Shown one piece after another: positions 18,578 through 27,840 of a stretch of 64,000 nucleotides of DNA. The notes under the pieces were generated by a model. That model saw nothing but the letters and a program-made list of their open reading frames with translations. It was not told the origin of the DNA and did no database searches. A program made the translations under genes and the position numbers. The DNA lies in contig NZ_FOVW01000004.1 of NCBI RefSeq assembly GCF_900115305.1, forward strand, positions 1 through 64,000, in the 5' to 3' direction. How positions within the stretch are numbered: position 1 is the stretch's first letter; every line of letters begins with the position of its first letter. This stretch comes from Algoriphagus ornithinivorans. Its GTDB lineage: Bacteria; Bacteroidota; Bacteroidia; Cytophagales; Cyclobacteriaceae.

Positions 18578-19126
18578 TTGAGATCAGTAGTATCCATATT
18601 GCTTTTGGTTTGCTTTGCCAGTTATCATTTTGGCTACTATCTATTTTATTATTCTCATCAATACCATTTAGAATCCAAGTGGACTGAGAAAATTTATACA
18701 GATCAGATAAAAGGATTGGAAGAGCGAATGATGGTCATTCCACTTTCTGCGCCTTATATGTCTAATCAAGAGCACTTTCAAAATACAAATACGCGCTTCG
18801 AAAAAGACGGGAAATTTTATAGAGCTATTAAGCAGCGGTACCAAAATGATTCCTTGGAAATTATTTATGTGCCAGATACTGCTAGAAAATCACTAGAATC
18901 CACTGTTCAAAAATGGATTTCTGCAGTTACAGACGGCGATTTTGATTCAGAACAGTCTAATTCAAAATCATTCAAAAGTTTTGTAAAAGACTATATTCAA
19001 ACAGTTTCGCATGAATTTCAAGGGGTCAATTCAAAGGCTTCTGTTACAACACTAGGGTTTATTTTTTCACCTTATCAAAATCCATTTTATACACTTGATT
19101 CCCCGCCTCCCCAGTTTTTAGGTTGA
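18578..19126 (+). CDS. Membrane-anchored hypothetical protein
   Basis: A 182-residue protein with a TTG start at 18578; there is no ATG before the hydrophobic N-terminal segment, so TTG is the only start that keeps it. Residues ~1-22 (VVSILLLVCFASYHFGYYLF) form an uncleaved anchor or signal peptide; the rest is hydrophilic and extracytoplasmic. The C-terminus ends with YTLDSPPPQFLG. It precedes the outer-membrane gene at 19215 by 88 bases and may be co-expressed. I recognise similar proteins beside Bacteroidota metal or transport genes but cannot assign a function. Confidence 0.6.
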   Translation: MRSVVSILLLVCFASYHFGYYLFYYSHQYHLESKWTEKIYTDQIKGLEERMMVIPLSAPYMSNQEHFQNTNTRFEKDGKFYRAIKQRYQNDSLEIIYVPDTARKSLESTVQKWISAVTDGDFDSEQSNSKSFKSFVKDYIQTVSHEFQGVNSKASVTTLGFIFSPYQNPFYTLDSPPPQFLG

Positions 19127-19214
19127 ACTTCATCTTAGGGGGCATTTAGCTCTATCTACTTCTTTTTAAGGCTTCAGTATCCTGTTGCCTTTTCAACCTA
19201 TTACGTTATTTATC

Positions 19215-20324
19215 ATGAAAAAATTATTTCTATCCGGGATAATTGGAGCTTATTTGTTTCTATTCCCGGAATTTGGCTATGCTCAAGGATGCGTAGCCAT
19301 TCGCCAATTTTCTGGAGTTGGCAATGCTGTGGGACAAGGTAATTTTCAAAATCAAGGAGATTGGAACATCAGTGCTAATTACCGATATTTTAAATCGTTT
19401 CGTCATTTCCGGGGAACTCATGAGGAGCCTGAAAGGATAGAGAATGGAACGCAGGTGATCAATTGGTCTCATGGGATGGACCTTACTGTCAGTTATTCCT
19501 TTACTTCAAGAATTTATGCGCTGGCTTCTATCCCTTTTGCATATAATGAACGCTCCTCTCTATATGAACATGGAAGAACTGAACGTCACACTACATACAG
19601 TTCGGGTTTGGGTGATATTAGAATTGGTGCTGGCTACTGGTTGTTTCCCGAGTCAGAAAAAAGAAAAGGAAATATGGCTGTCGGTTTAGGGATCAAATTT
19701 CCCAGTGGAAATTTCCGGGCAGAGGATACATTCTACAATGTAGGTGTAGGAGGTCAACCTGAAATTCGGCCCGTTGATCAATCTATACAGTTAGGAGATG
19801 GTGGATTCGGATTCAATGTGGATTTTCAGGGTATCTGGGGTATAAATTCCTCCCTTTTCGCGTACTACAGTGGTTTCTATCTCTTTAACCCAAAAAACAC
19901 GAATGGCACAAGGACCTTCAGAAGCAGAGAAAGTGAATCCATTATGAGTGTTCCTGATCAATATTCGCTTCGCGGAGGGGCTTTTTATTCTGTAAAGCAA
20001 GTTCATGGTTTAGGTTTCTTGCTTGGAGGTAGAATAGAGGGTATTCCTGTAAGCGATTTACTGGGCGAAAGTGATGGCTTTCGTAGACCAGGCTATGTCA
20101 TTTCGGTAGAACCTGGAGCAAGCTATATGCTCAAAAATCTAACTGGGACATTGACTGTGCCTTTAGCTTTGGTTAGAAATAGAACTAGAAGTCTTACTGA
20201 TATAGCTGATTCTACTCCTGAAAACAAAAGACATGGAGATGCTGCCTTTGCAGATTATGTGATCAATTTTTCCCTAGCCTGGAGAATACCTAAAAAGGTG
20301 CCTCAGGTTTTTAATACTTTATAA
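19215..20324 (+). CDS. Outer-membrane beta-barrel protein, MetA/transporter type
   Basis: From the ATG at 19215 the protein has 369 residues with a signal peptide (~1-24, LFLSGIIGAYLFLFPEFGYAQ). The remainder has alternating amphipathic strands typical of an outer-membrane barrel: LTVSYSFTSRIYALASIPF, IRIGAGYWLFP, MAVGLGIKFPSGNF, and a final aromatic strand INFSLAWRIP. This matches the family annotated as MetA-pathway phenol degradation/transporter (PF13557-like). Substrate is unknown. The open frame begins 10 codons earlier, but the internal ATG gives a normal signal peptide. A strong hairpin terminator follows at 20333. Confidence 0.7.
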   Translation: MKKLFLSGIIGAYLFLFPEFGYAQGCVAIRQFSGVGNAVGQGNFQNQGDWNISANYRYFKSFRHFRGTHEEPERIENGTQVINWSHGMDLTVSYSFTSRIYALASIPFAYNERSSLYEHGRTERHTTYSSGLGDIRIGAGYWLFPESEKRKGNMAVGLGIKFPSGNFRAEDTFYNVGVGGQPEIRPVDQSIQLGDGGFGFNVDFQGIWGINSSLFAYYSGFYLFNPKNTNGTRTFRSRESESIMSVPDQYSLRGGAFYSVKQVHGLGFLLGGRIEGIPVSDLLGESDGFRRPGYVISVEPGASYMLKNLTGTLTVPLALVRNRTRSLTDIADSTPENKRHGDAAFADYVINFSLAWRIPKKVPQVFNTL

Positions 20325-20332
20325 ATGAAGTA

Positions 20333-20372
20333 GAAATCAAAGGGCTTTAGAAGGCTCTTTGATTTCTTTTTT
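20333..20372 (+). terminator. Terminator between OMP gene and cstA
   Basis: A perfect 10-base inverted repeat GAAATCAAAG / CTTTGATTTC followed by TTTTTT. It overlaps the last codons and stop of convergent cstA, so one sequence serves as a coding end on the minus strand and as a terminator on the plus strand. Confidence 0.8.
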
Positions 20373-21971
20373 GATACTCTTGGTTGCCAATACCATCAGC
20401 GAAATCGCTAATACAAAAAGTAAAGCAGCGATGATGGATAAGACATAGACTTCTTCCTGAAAGTTTTTCCATGCAAATAAACCCAAAGAGGCCAATGTTA
20501 CTGTAAACATGAAAAACATGGGAAGCGTAACGAAGAGTGCATTTTTCTTTTTTCGAATCATCCACACTGCAATCGTTAAGAGTGCTAAGGCTGCTAACAA
20601 TTGGTTTGCTGACCCAAATATTGGCCAAAGAGTGGTAAACTCTCCCGAAAGCAACAGAAGAACAGAAAAAACTACGACTAAACCTGTGCTAATAAATCGA
20701 TTATTGGAGATGTATTTGGCACTGGGCTGGGGAAGGTCTTCAAAATATTCTTGCAAGGTAAACCTAGCCAAACGGGTACAAGTGTCGAGCGTAGTCAGGG
20801 CAAATGCGGATACGGTTAGGGCCACAAAACCTACAGCAAAAGATTCAGAAATTCCTAAACTGGCAATCATTCCACCTAAACCAGTTGAGAAGAGTGAAAC
20901 AGGTCCTTCTCCTGCCAATCTTTCTAAGTACTCTGTTTTGGTCAATACCACTACTGCACCAACTGATATAATGGCCAAAAAGGACTCTATTAGCATCCCT
21001 CCAAATCCTACGACCTTAGCATCAGATTCTTTGTCCAATTGTTTGGAAGTAGTACCTGAGGCTACTAAAGAGTGAAAGCCGGAAATTGCTCCACAGGCGA
21101 TAGTCACGAATAAAACAGGAAATATATAGCCAAGATTTTCCGTGGAAACTGTCACCTCCGAACTCATTTTAATTTCAGGATTGGCAATGAAAACACCCAA
21201 GATGGCTGCGATCATCATCCCATAGAGTAAAAAGCTGTTGAGGTAATCCCTTGGCTGAAGTAATAGACTAACGGGCGTGACAGAAGCAATAAATGCATAA
21301 GCCAGCAAGGCTAAAATCCAGATTTTATAATCCAATACAAATGGAACTTGCATGCCGAGGTACACAAAAAAGTACATCAAGATTACCCCTACCACACTTA
21401 TAATTATAAAGGTGATTTTTTTATCTCCTACCGCTCTGTTGACCATTCCGAATGCAATAGCTAAAAAAATGAAAAAGATAGAGGCGGATGCTACACCGGG
21501 ATTACTGACGAAAGTTTTGGCAATAATATCTGCAAAAACACCAATGACTAGAATTAGGGTAGAGAAACTGAAAATGACAAAAAGTTGCTTTCCCTGGAGA
21601 CCTATTTGTTTTCTGATGATCACACCTATGGACTTACCTTCAGTTCGCAAGGAAGCTGCCATACTCCCCAAATCATGAACTGCACCAAAAAATATTCCCC
21701 CAATCAAAATCCATAGAACTGCCGGAATCCATCCAAAAGTAACTGCGATGATTGGTCCTACGATAGGCCCAGCCCCTGCAATTGAAGCAAAATGATGTCC
21801 CAAAACCACTATTGGCTTGCTTGGCTCATAATCTACCCCATCTCTGAGCGTATGAGAAGGCGCTTTATTCTCATCGGAAAGTCCAAATTTCTTGTACACA
21901 TAGCTTCCGTAAAATTTATATGCAAGAATCAGAATGATGGCTGAAAGGACAAGCAGGAGAGCAAGATTCAT
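20337..21971 (-). CDS. cstA: Carbon starvation protein CstA (peptide/pyruvate transporter family)
   Basis: A 544-residue polytopic inner-membrane protein. The CstA family imports peptides or pyruvate during carbon limitation. Marks include GHHFASIAGAGPIVGP (N-terminal signature), VHDLGSMAASLRTEGKSIG, FHSLVASGTTSKQL and FGSANQLLAALALL. At least twelve hydrophobic segments can be counted. It is shorter than the E. coli ~700-residue protein, matching the compact Bacteroidota form. It stands alone on the minus strand with a 222-base divergent gap to accD. Confidence 0.93.
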   Translation of the reverse strand: MNLALLLVLSAIILILAYKFYGSYVYKKFGLSDENKAPSHTLRDGVDYEPSKPIVVLGHHFASIAGAGPIVGPIIAVTFGWIPAVLWILIGGIFFGAVHDLGSMAASLRTEGKSIGVIIRKQIGLQGKQLFVIFSFSTLILVIGVFADIIAKTFVSNPGVASASIFFIFLAIAFGMVNRAVGDKKITFIIISVVGVILMYFFVYLGMQVPFVLDYKIWILALLAYAFIASVTPVSLLLQPRDYLNSFLLYGMMIAAILGVFIANPEIKMSSEVTVSTENLGYIFPVLFVTIACGAISGFHSLVASGTTSKQLDKESDAKVVGFGGMLIESFLAIISVGAVVVLTKTEYLERLAGEGPVSLFSTGLGGMIASLGISESFAVGFVALTVSAFALTTLDTCTRLARFTLQEYFEDLPQPSAKYISNNRFISTGLVVVFSVLLLLSGEFTTLWPIFGSANQLLAALALLTIAVWMIRKKKNALFVTLPMFFMFTVTLASLGLFAWKNFQEEVYVLSIIAALLFVLAISLMVLATKSIKKEIKEPSKAL

Positions 21972-22146
21972 GAGGAATATTTTGGGTTTACTTAAATCTA
22001 AAAGAAAATATTTCTTGAAGACCTATTCAAAATAAAGCAAAATTTGTGGCCTCTAAAAGGAATACTTCAGGAATGAAATTAGAGGTTTTTCATACCCATG
22101 TGAAGGAGAGAAATGAGGATCAGTTTTATTTCACAGATATAAGGAC

Positions 22147-22154
22147 TAAATTTG
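22147..22154 (+). promoter_or_regulatory. -7 element of accD promoter
   Basis: TAAATTTG matches TAnnTTTG exactly, 40 bases before the accD ATG. A TTTTA at about 22123-22127 sits at the expected -33 distance, without a clean TTG. Confidence 0.5.
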
Positions 22155-22193
22155 TATCCTTTGACTCGTCAAAAATCATTTTAAAAACTCAAT

Positions 22194-23036
22194 ATGGCTT
22201 GGTTTAAAAGAACTGATAAAGGGATCAAAACCTCCACAGCAGAGAAGAAAGATGCGCCGGATGGATTGTGGTTCAAAACTCCCAATGGAAATATCATTCA
22301 TACTAGAGAGCTAAAAAACAACGCTTATGTATGCCCTGATGATGATTTCCACGTAAAAATCGGATCCAAGGAATATTTTGAAATCCTTTTTGATAACAAC
22401 AAATTCACGGAATTAGACAAGGACATGAAGTCTGGAGACCCTTTGAAGTTTTCAGATACGAAACCTTATACTTCCAGAATTGCTGCTACTATAGATAAAA
22501 CCGAACTCAATGATGCCGTAAGGACTGCTTATGGTAAAATGAACGGGCTTGATTTGGTAGTGGCCTGTATGGATTTCAATTTTATCGGGGGTTCTATGGG
22601 CTCTGTAGTTGGAGAAAAAATCGCCAGAGCAATTGATCATTCCCTGAAAAACAAAGTGCCATTTTTAATGATTTCCAAATCAGGTGGTGCTAGAATGATG
22701 GAAGCTGGTTTCTCTCTTATGCAGATGGCAAAAACTTCTGCCAAATTGGCCCTGTTGGATCAGGCAGCTATTCCATACATTTCACTTTTAACAGATCCGA
22801 CAACCGGAGGCGTAACTGCCTCGTATGCTATGCTAGGTGATTTTAACATCGCTGAGCCTGAAGCATTGATCGGATTTGCCGGTCCAAGAGTAATTCGGGA
22901 GACAATCGGTAAAGATTTGCCGAAAGGTTTTCAAAGTTCAGAATTTGTTTTGGAACACGGATTTCTTGATTTCATCATCGATAGACGACAGTTGAAAAGC
23001 AGGTTGACCACTTTGTTAAACCTCTTGAACAATTAA
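22194..23036 (+). CDS. accD: Acetyl-CoA carboxylase carboxyltransferase beta subunit
   Basis: AccD with AccA transfers the carboxyl group from biotin to acetyl-CoA, the first committed step of fatty-acid synthesis. The 280-residue protein has the crotonase-fold core with [28 protein letters not shown] and [17 protein letters not shown]. The N-terminal four-cysteine zinc finger of E. coli AccD is eroded: the first CxxC is replaced (WFKTPNGNI) and only one Cys remains in YVCPDDDF. The rest is fully conserved, so activity is expected. accA is not in the window. Confidence 0.93.
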   Translation: MAWFKRTDKGIKTSTAEKKDAPDGLWFKTPNGNIIHTRELKNNAYVCPDDDFHVKIGSKEYFEILFDNNKFTELDKDMKSGDPLKFSDTKPYTSRIAATIDKTELNDAVRTAYGKMNGLDLVVACMDFNFIGGSMGSVVGEKIARAIDHSLKNKVPFLMISKSGGARMMEAGFSLMQMAKTSAKLALLDQAAIPYISLLTDPTTGGVTASYAMLGDFNIAEPEALIGFAGPRVIRETIGKDLPKGFQSSEFVLEHGFLDFIIDRRQLKSRLTTLLNLLNN

Positions 23037-23089
23037 TCAGTTATCTAAAAAAAATCTATGCTCGATTAGGCTCAAATTTGAAAAGCAAA

Positions 23090-23122
23090 TTGGCCTGTTT
23101 TATTGATTAATAGATATATTTG
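23090..23122 (+). promoter_or_regulatory. Promoter of nqrF
   Basis: TTG at 23090-23092, 22 bases, then TATATTTG at 23115-23122, matching the Bacteroidota form with slightly long spacing. It lies ~50 bases before the nqrF ATG and indicates transcription separate from accD. Confidence 0.5.
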
Positions 23123-23171
23123 TGCACCGAAAACGGGTATCAATCCATACGAAAAGTAAAACCAAAATTTC

Positions 23172-24476
23172 ATGGGTTCTGTAATTATTACATCCATTGT
23201 AGCATTTACCTTAATCATATTGCTACTGGTATTTATTCTCTTGTTCGCCCAGTCCAAACTGGTTAATTCAGGAGATGTGAAAATTGTCATCAACGGAGAT
23301 GAAAGCAATGCTATCACTACCTCAGCTGGGGTAAGTTTGCTGTCTACGCTTGGTAACCAAAAAATCTTCCTTCCTTCTGCCTGTGGTGGAGGGGGTACTT
23401 GCGCTATGTGTAAGTGTGTCGTGGAAGAAGGTGGAGGAGAAGTTCTTCCTACTGAAGTTGGTCACCTAAGCAGAGCAGAGCAGCAATCTAATGTGAGATT
23501 GGCTTGCCAAGTCAAGGTAAAGCAGGATATGAAAATCCGCGTACCTGAAGAAATCTTCGGAATTAAGAAGTGGGAGTGTGAAGTTGTGTCTAACTACAAC
23601 GTATCTACTTTCATCAAAGAATTTAAAGTTAAGTTGCCAGAAGGTGAGAACCTAGACTTTGAATCCGGAGGTTATATCCAGATTGACGTTCCAGCTATCA
23701 CGGTAAACTTCAAGGATATGGATATCACTCCGCATCCAGAATTGGGTCACCCAGATGATGTTTATCAGAGTGATTGGGATAAGTTCGGTCTTTGGGACTT
23801 AGTCATGAAAAATGACGAGGAGCTCTTCAGAGCTTACTCCATGGCCAACCACCCTGCTGAAGGTAATATCATCATGTTGACAATCCGTATTGCTACTCCA
23901 CCGTGGGATAGAGCAAACAACAAATGGATGGATGTCAACCCAGGAGTTTGTTCCTCATACGTATTCTCAAGAAAGCCAGGAGATAAAGTAATGATCTCCG
24001 GACCTTATGGTGAATTCCATATCAACCCGACCCAAAGAGAAATGATCTACATTGGTGGTGGTGCTGGTATGGCTCCATTGAGATCTCATATCTTCCACCT
24101 TTTCCATACAGAGAAAACTGATAGAAAAGTGTCTTACTGGTACGGTGGTAGATCTAAGAAGGAATTGTTCTATGTTCCTCATTTCAGAGATATCGAGAAA
24201 GAATTCCCTAATTTCAATTTCCACATCGGTCTTTCTGAACCGCTTCCTGAAGACAATTGGAAAATCAAGAAGTCTTTGGACGATAAAGAAGGTGATGGCT
24301 ATGTAGGTTTCATCCACCAAGTGTTGTACGACAACTACTTGAAGGATCACCCTGAGCCAGATGAGGTAGAATTCTATCTTTGCGGACCTCCTTTGATGAA
24401 CGCAGCGGTTCTTAAAATGCTAGACGATTTAGGAATTCCTCAAGAAAATATCCGATTCGATGATTTCGGAGGATAA
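23172..24476 (+). CDS. nqrF: Na+-translocating NADH:quinone reductase subunit F
   Basis: NqrF is the NADH-oxidising subunit of Na+-NQR, passing electrons through FAD and a 2Fe-2S centre. In 434 residues: one N-terminal membrane helix (~5-28), a ferredoxin domain with [10 protein letters not shown] (~74-83) and LACQ as fourth ligand (~116), an FAD domain with RAYSMANHP (~222-230) and an NADH domain with [12 protein letters not shown] and [10 protein letters not shown]. All cofactor motifs are intact. The other subunits, nqrA-E, are not adjacent, although nqrF commonly ends an nqrABCDEF operon. Confidence 0.95.
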   Translation: MGSVIITSIVAFTLIILLLVFILLFAQSKLVNSGDVKIVINGDESNAITTSAGVSLLSTLGNQKIFLPSACGGGGTCAMCKCVVEEGGGEVLPTEVGHLSRAEQQSNVRLACQVKVKQDMKIRVPEEIFGIKKWECEVVSNYNVSTFIKEFKVKLPEGENLDFESGGYIQIDVPAITVNFKDMDITPHPELGHPDDVYQSDWDKFGLWDLVMKNDEELFRAYSMANHPAEGNIIMLTIRIATPPWDRANNKWMDVNPGVCSSYVFSRKPGDKVMISGPYGEFHINPTQREMIYIGGGAGMAPLRSHIFHLFHTEKTDRKVSYWYGGRSKKELFYVPHFRDIEKEFPNFNFHIGLSEPLPEDNWKIKKSLDDKEGDGYVGFIHQVLYDNYLKDHPEPDEVEFYLCGPPLMNAAVLKMLDDLGIPQENIRFDDFGG

Positions 24477-24486
24477 TCAAAACTTA

Positions 24487-24512
24487 AAATCCCGCTTCGG
24501 CGGGATTTTTTA
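24487..24512 (+). terminator. Intrinsic terminator of nqrF
   Basis: AAATCCCG-CTTCGG-CGGGATTTTTT: a short GC stem with the very stable CTTCGG loop type and a T run. Confidence 0.9.
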
Positions 24513-24557
24513 TTTGTGGTCACATTTTTGATTATTTTTACCCAACATCACACCCTT

Positions 24558-25709
24558 ATGAATATTCAATCTTTTTTCGATCCCGTTGCGGACTTTCTTT
24601 GGCAAAAAAAATATCCGGAAAATTCCTTTTTCCGTCAAATTCACTGGTATGGAGAAGAATTCCCTGATCTCAAGGGTATTCAAATTGCCCTGGTAGGACT
24701 TAAAGAAGCCAGAGGAATTCAAAAGTCCGAAAGTGTAGAGCGAGGTTCCCTTGAAATCCGTGAAAAACTGTATGAATTAAAGCGCGGAGTTGGTCCTTAC
24801 AGAGTAGCCGATTTAGGCGATCTAATCCCAGGAGAAACCTTAGAGGAAACTTACCAAAAAATGCAAAAGGTAGGGGAGTTCTTGATGAAGCAACAAATCC
24901 TTCCGATTTATTTTGGGGGCACTCATGATTTGGATTATGGCCAGTATCTATCCTATCAAAAAATGAAAAAGCTGGTTAGCCTTTTGACTGTCGACGCCAA
25001 ACTGGACATGGAAGAAGAGGGGCCACTTTCAGACCAACACACGCAGGAGATTATCTTACATCAGCCGAATTTCCTCTTTTCCTATTCTCATTTAGCTTAT
25101 CAAAGCTTTTTGGTAGATCCTTCTTTGATCAATGTGGTAGAGAAACTCTATTTTGATCACATGAGGTTGGGAATGGTTAGGAAAGAATTTAAAGAAATTG
25201 AGCCATTGATCAGAAATGCTGACTTTTTGAGTTTTGATCTATGTGCGATTCAATCCTCTGATGCTCCAGGAGCTGTGGATCCGCAGCCATTTGGATTGAC
25301 AGCCGAAGAAGCCTGTCAAATCTGCTGGTTTGCCGGCATGAATGAGAAATTGAGTTCCATTGGAATTTATGGTTACGAACCTTATTTTGATGATGCCTCC
25401 AACAAGACGGCTAAAGTTAGCGCTGTCATGATCTGGTATTTCATCGAAGGTTTTTATTCCAGAAAAGACAGTCTTTCTTTCAAGAGTAGCGATTATACCA
25501 AATACACGGTTTCTCTAGATACGAAGCCTAATACTCTGGTCTTCTATAAAAGTAAAAGAAGCGGAAAATGGTGGATGGAGATTCCCCATAATGAAACGGA
25601 GAAGTTTGATAGGGTAAGTACAGTTCCTTGTAGTTATTCTGATTATCAAGTTGCACAAAAAGGAGAAATTCCGGAGCGTTGGATTAATGCTCAGATCAAG
25701 TTATTGTAA
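24558..25709 (+). CDS. Arginase/formimidoylglutamase-fold protein with altered metal site
   Basis: A 383-residue ureohydrolase-fold protein, of the kind usually annotated formimidoylglutamase in Bacteroidota. The fold motifs stand in order, but metal ligands differ: GGTHD (~120-124) keeps the His; the DAHxD motif is DAKLD (146-150), so His becomes Lys; the SxDxDxxDP motif is SFDLCAIQSSDAPG (225-238), so the second Asp becomes Cys. Two of the six usual Mn ligands are therefore missing. No hut gene is near. It overlaps the next gene by one base (TAATG). A true hydrolase seems doubtful; binding or another chemistry is possible. Confidence 0.7.
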   Translation: MNIQSFFDPVADFLWQKKYPENSFFRQIHWYGEEFPDLKGIQIALVGLKEARGIQKSESVERGSLEIREKLYELKRGVGPYRVADLGDLIPGETLEETYQKMQKVGEFLMKQQILPIYFGGTHDLDYGQYLSYQKMKKLVSLLTVDAKLDMEEEGPLSDQHTQEIILHQPNFLFSYSHLAYQSFLVDPSLINVVEKLYFDHMRLGMVRKEFKEIEPLIRNADFLSFDLCAIQSSDAPGAVDPQPFGLTAEEACQICWFAGMNEKLSSIGIYGYEPYFDDASNKTAKVSAVMIWYFIEGFYSRKDSLSFKSSDYTKYTVSLDTKPNTLVFYKSKRSGKWWMEIPHNETEKFDRVSTVPCSYSDYQVAQKGEIPERWINAQIKLL

Positions 25710-25936
25710 TGAAGGAGTACACGAGGCAACAATTGGCCTTGAGGAATGGGCAAGACAAGCCGGAAGTATGGGTCTCTTACAAGGGTTTGATATACGATGT
25801 AAGTGCATCCAGACTTTGGAAGACGGGCACTCACTATGAGCATTGGGCTGGACAGGATCTGACGGAGGAATTGAAAGATGCTCCCCATACAGAAAAAGTT
25901 TTTGAAAAATTTCAGCCCATAGGGCGATTGATTTGA
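25709..25936 (+). CDS. Cytochrome b5-like heme-binding domain protein
   Basis: A 75-residue single-domain protein of the cytochrome b5/steroid-binding family: WVSYKGLIYDVSASRLWKTG, then THYEHWAGQDLTEELKDAPH, which contains the His residues expected as heme ligands, then FQPIGRL. It has no signal peptide or membrane segment, so it is cytosolic unless partnered. It starts within the stop codon of the arginase-like gene (translational coupling) and ends 1 base before the kinase gene. Electron partner unknown. Confidence 0.8.
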   Translation: MKEYTRQQLALRNGQDKPEVWVSYKGLIYDVSASRLWKTGTHYEHWAGQDLTEELKDAPHTEKVFEKFQPIGRLI

Positions 25937-25937
25937 A

Positions 25938-26780
25938 ATGATATTAATAGCAGATAGTGGTTCCAGTAAGACAGACTGGAGAGTAATTCATCAGGATGGA
26001 AAGATTTCCCAGCATAGAGGTGTTGGCTTCAACCCATATTATCAGACTGCCGAAGAAATGGCTATTCAAATGCGGGATGAGTTTCTTCAGAATCTATCTG
26101 ATGAAATTGAGCAGATTTATTACTACGGTGCAGGCTGTTCCGCACCTGAAAGAAAAGCTGAAGTTGTACAAGCTTTAAAATCCATTTTTCCTGATTCTGC
26201 TATAGAAATTGATCATGATTTAGCTGCTGCTGCTCATGCTACCTGTGGACATCAGGCCGGGATAGCTTGTATTTTGGGCACAGGTTCAAATAGCTGCGAT
26301 TATGATGGAGAAAAAATTGTGGATTCCAGACCCGCTCCGGGATATATTCTGGGGGACGAAGGAGGTGGAGGATATATTGGCAGAAAGCTACTCCGGGATT
26401 TTATCAACCAAGAAATGCCCTCTGAAATCTTTCAGGAATTGAAGGTTAGATTTCATTTAACGCAGGCAATCATACAGGATCATGTTTACAGGCAGCCCTT
26501 TCCTAATAGGTACATGGCTAGTTTTTGTAGATTTATTACGGAACATGCATCCAACCCTTACTGCTATCGCTTATTCTATGATTCTTTTATTGAATTCTTC
26601 GAAAAGCATATCTTTAAGTATAAAGACTGCAAGTCTAAACAAGTTAATTTTGTCGGCTCCATTGCCTTCTATAACTCAGATATTTTGAGAAAAGCAGCAA
26701 GGGATCAAGGCTTACAAGTAAATTTGATAATAGAAAGCCCTATAGCAGGATTGACTCTGTATCATCAGAATAAATTATAA
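25938..26780 (+). CDS. BadF/BadG-type sugar kinase (N-acetylglucosamine kinase-like)
   Basis: A 280-residue ASKHA ATPase. It shows the phosphate-1 motif IADSGSSKTDW, the sugar-binding region HDLAAAAHA, phosphate-2 IACILGTGSNS and GYILGDEGGGGYIGRKLL. Family members phosphorylate N-acetylglucosamine or N-acetylmuramic acid. The next gene is murQ, 83 bases on, which supports a role in amino-sugar or wall recycling, possibly making MurNAc-6-P or using the GlcNAc end product. Substrate choice is inferred from context. Confidence 0.82.
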   Translation: MILIADSGSSKTDWRVIHQDGKISQHRGVGFNPYYQTAEEMAIQMRDEFLQNLSDEIEQIYYYGAGCSAPERKAEVVQALKSIFPDSAIEIDHDLAAAAHATCGHQAGIACILGTGSNSCDYDGEKIVDSRPAPGYILGDEGGGGYIGRKLLRDFINQEMPSEIFQELKVRFHLTQAIIQDHVYRQPFPNRYMASFCRFITEHASNPYCYRLFYDSFIEFFEKHIFKYKDCKSKQVNFVGSIAFYNSDILRKAARDQGLQVNLIIESPIAGLTLYHQNKL

Positions 26781-26863
26781 ATCTATTCTAGGGAAAAGAG
26801 TCCTCATTCCTTTGGTTTGGAGCATTCAAAAAAGATATAGCGACCCAAAAAAATCTATCAAAA

Positions 26864-27673
26864 ATGAAAGTGACAGAAAGTACCTCTTACTATGATAATC
26901 TGGAGCAAATGTCTATTCCGGAATTATTGGAAAATATTAACCGGGAAGATCATAGAGTACCTGAGGCTGTCAAAGAGGTTATTTCAGTCATTACATCCCT
27001 GGTAGAAGAGATTGTTCCGAGGATGGAAAGGGGAGGGAGACTAATCTACATTGGTGCCGGTACTTCTGGCCGGTTAGGCATTTTGGATGCCTCAGAGTGC
27101 CCTCCCACCTATGGAGTGCCTCATGATTGGGTCATTGGATTGATAGCTGGAGGGGATGCCGCTATACGCAAAGCCGTAGAAAATGCCGAGGATGATGCAA
27201 ATCAAGCCTGGAAAGATATTCAGGAATATGGATTCAACCCAGATGATACAATCATTGGTATAGCCGCTTCTGGCACGACTCCTTATGTAATTGGAGGTGT
27301 GAAAACAGCCAAAGAAAATGAACTTCTAACTGCCTGCATTACCTGTAATCCAAATTCTCCCTTAAGTCAGGAAGTGGACTTTGCAATAGAAGTAGTCGTA
27401 GGTCCCGAGTTTGTCACAGGAAGCACTAGAATGAAGGCTGGAACTGCCCAAAAATTAGTATTGAATATGATTTCTACTACGGTGATGATCAAATTGGGAA
27501 GAGTAAAAGGGAATAAAATGGTAGATATGCAGCTTTCCAATGCCAAGCTAATTAACAGAGGAACCTTGATGATCATGGAGGCTACGGGCTTGGACGAGGA
27601 AAAAGCAAGAGAATTGCTCCTTTCTCAAGGTTCAGTAAGAAAAGCAACAGAATACCATTATAAAAACAAGTAA
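26864..27673 (+). CDS. murQ: N-acetylmuramic acid 6-phosphate etherase
   Basis: MurQ splits the lactyl ether of MurNAc-6-phosphate to GlcNAc-6-P and D-lactate in peptidoglycan recycling. The 269-residue protein contains the SIS fold with IYIGAGTSGRLGILDASECP, IGIAASGTTPYVIGG and EFVTGSTRMKAGTAQKLVLN, all hallmark stretches. It is slightly shorter than the ~300-residue E. coli enzyme, lacking part of the C-terminal helical tail. It follows a sugar kinase; no PTS or permease gene is adjacent. Confidence 0.95.
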   Translation: MKVTESTSYYDNLEQMSIPELLENINREDHRVPEAVKEVISVITSLVEEIVPRMERGGRLIYIGAGTSGRLGILDASECPPTYGVPHDWVIGLIAGGDAAIRKAVENAEDDANQAWKDIQEYGFNPDDTIIGIAASGTTPYVIGGVKTAKENELLTACITCNPNSPLSQEVDFAIEVVVGPEFVTGSTRMKAGTAQKLVLNMISTTVMIKLGRVKGNKMVDMQLSNAKLINRGTLMIMEATGLDEEKARELLLSQGSVRKATEYHYKNK

Positions 27674-27711
27674 ATCTCTTACTTAACTAGTAAATATCCT
27701 TGGAATGGCTG

Positions 27712-27719
27712 TATCTTTG
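27712..27719 (+). promoter_or_regulatory. -7 element upstream of the pseudouridine synthase gene
   Basis: TATCTTTG matches TAnnTTTG, in the spacer after murQ. If used, the leader is ~225 bases long and includes the CTTCAGTCTTCTGTCTTC repeat at 27841-27865. Confidence 0.4.
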
Positions 27720-27840
27720 CAGCCCAATTAAACGATTGAAATCCAATTGTTTATTTAAAGTTTATGTATATCCGCTTTTTTTCCGCTGAATGGGAAAAAT
27801 TGTTCAGTTTTAGCCTTATGGATCAGAATCCGAAAACTTC

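Noticed and set aside
20509..21075. 188-codon plus-strand frame over cstA
   Set aside because: Antisense to a well-conserved transporter; no start signal and no family resemblance.
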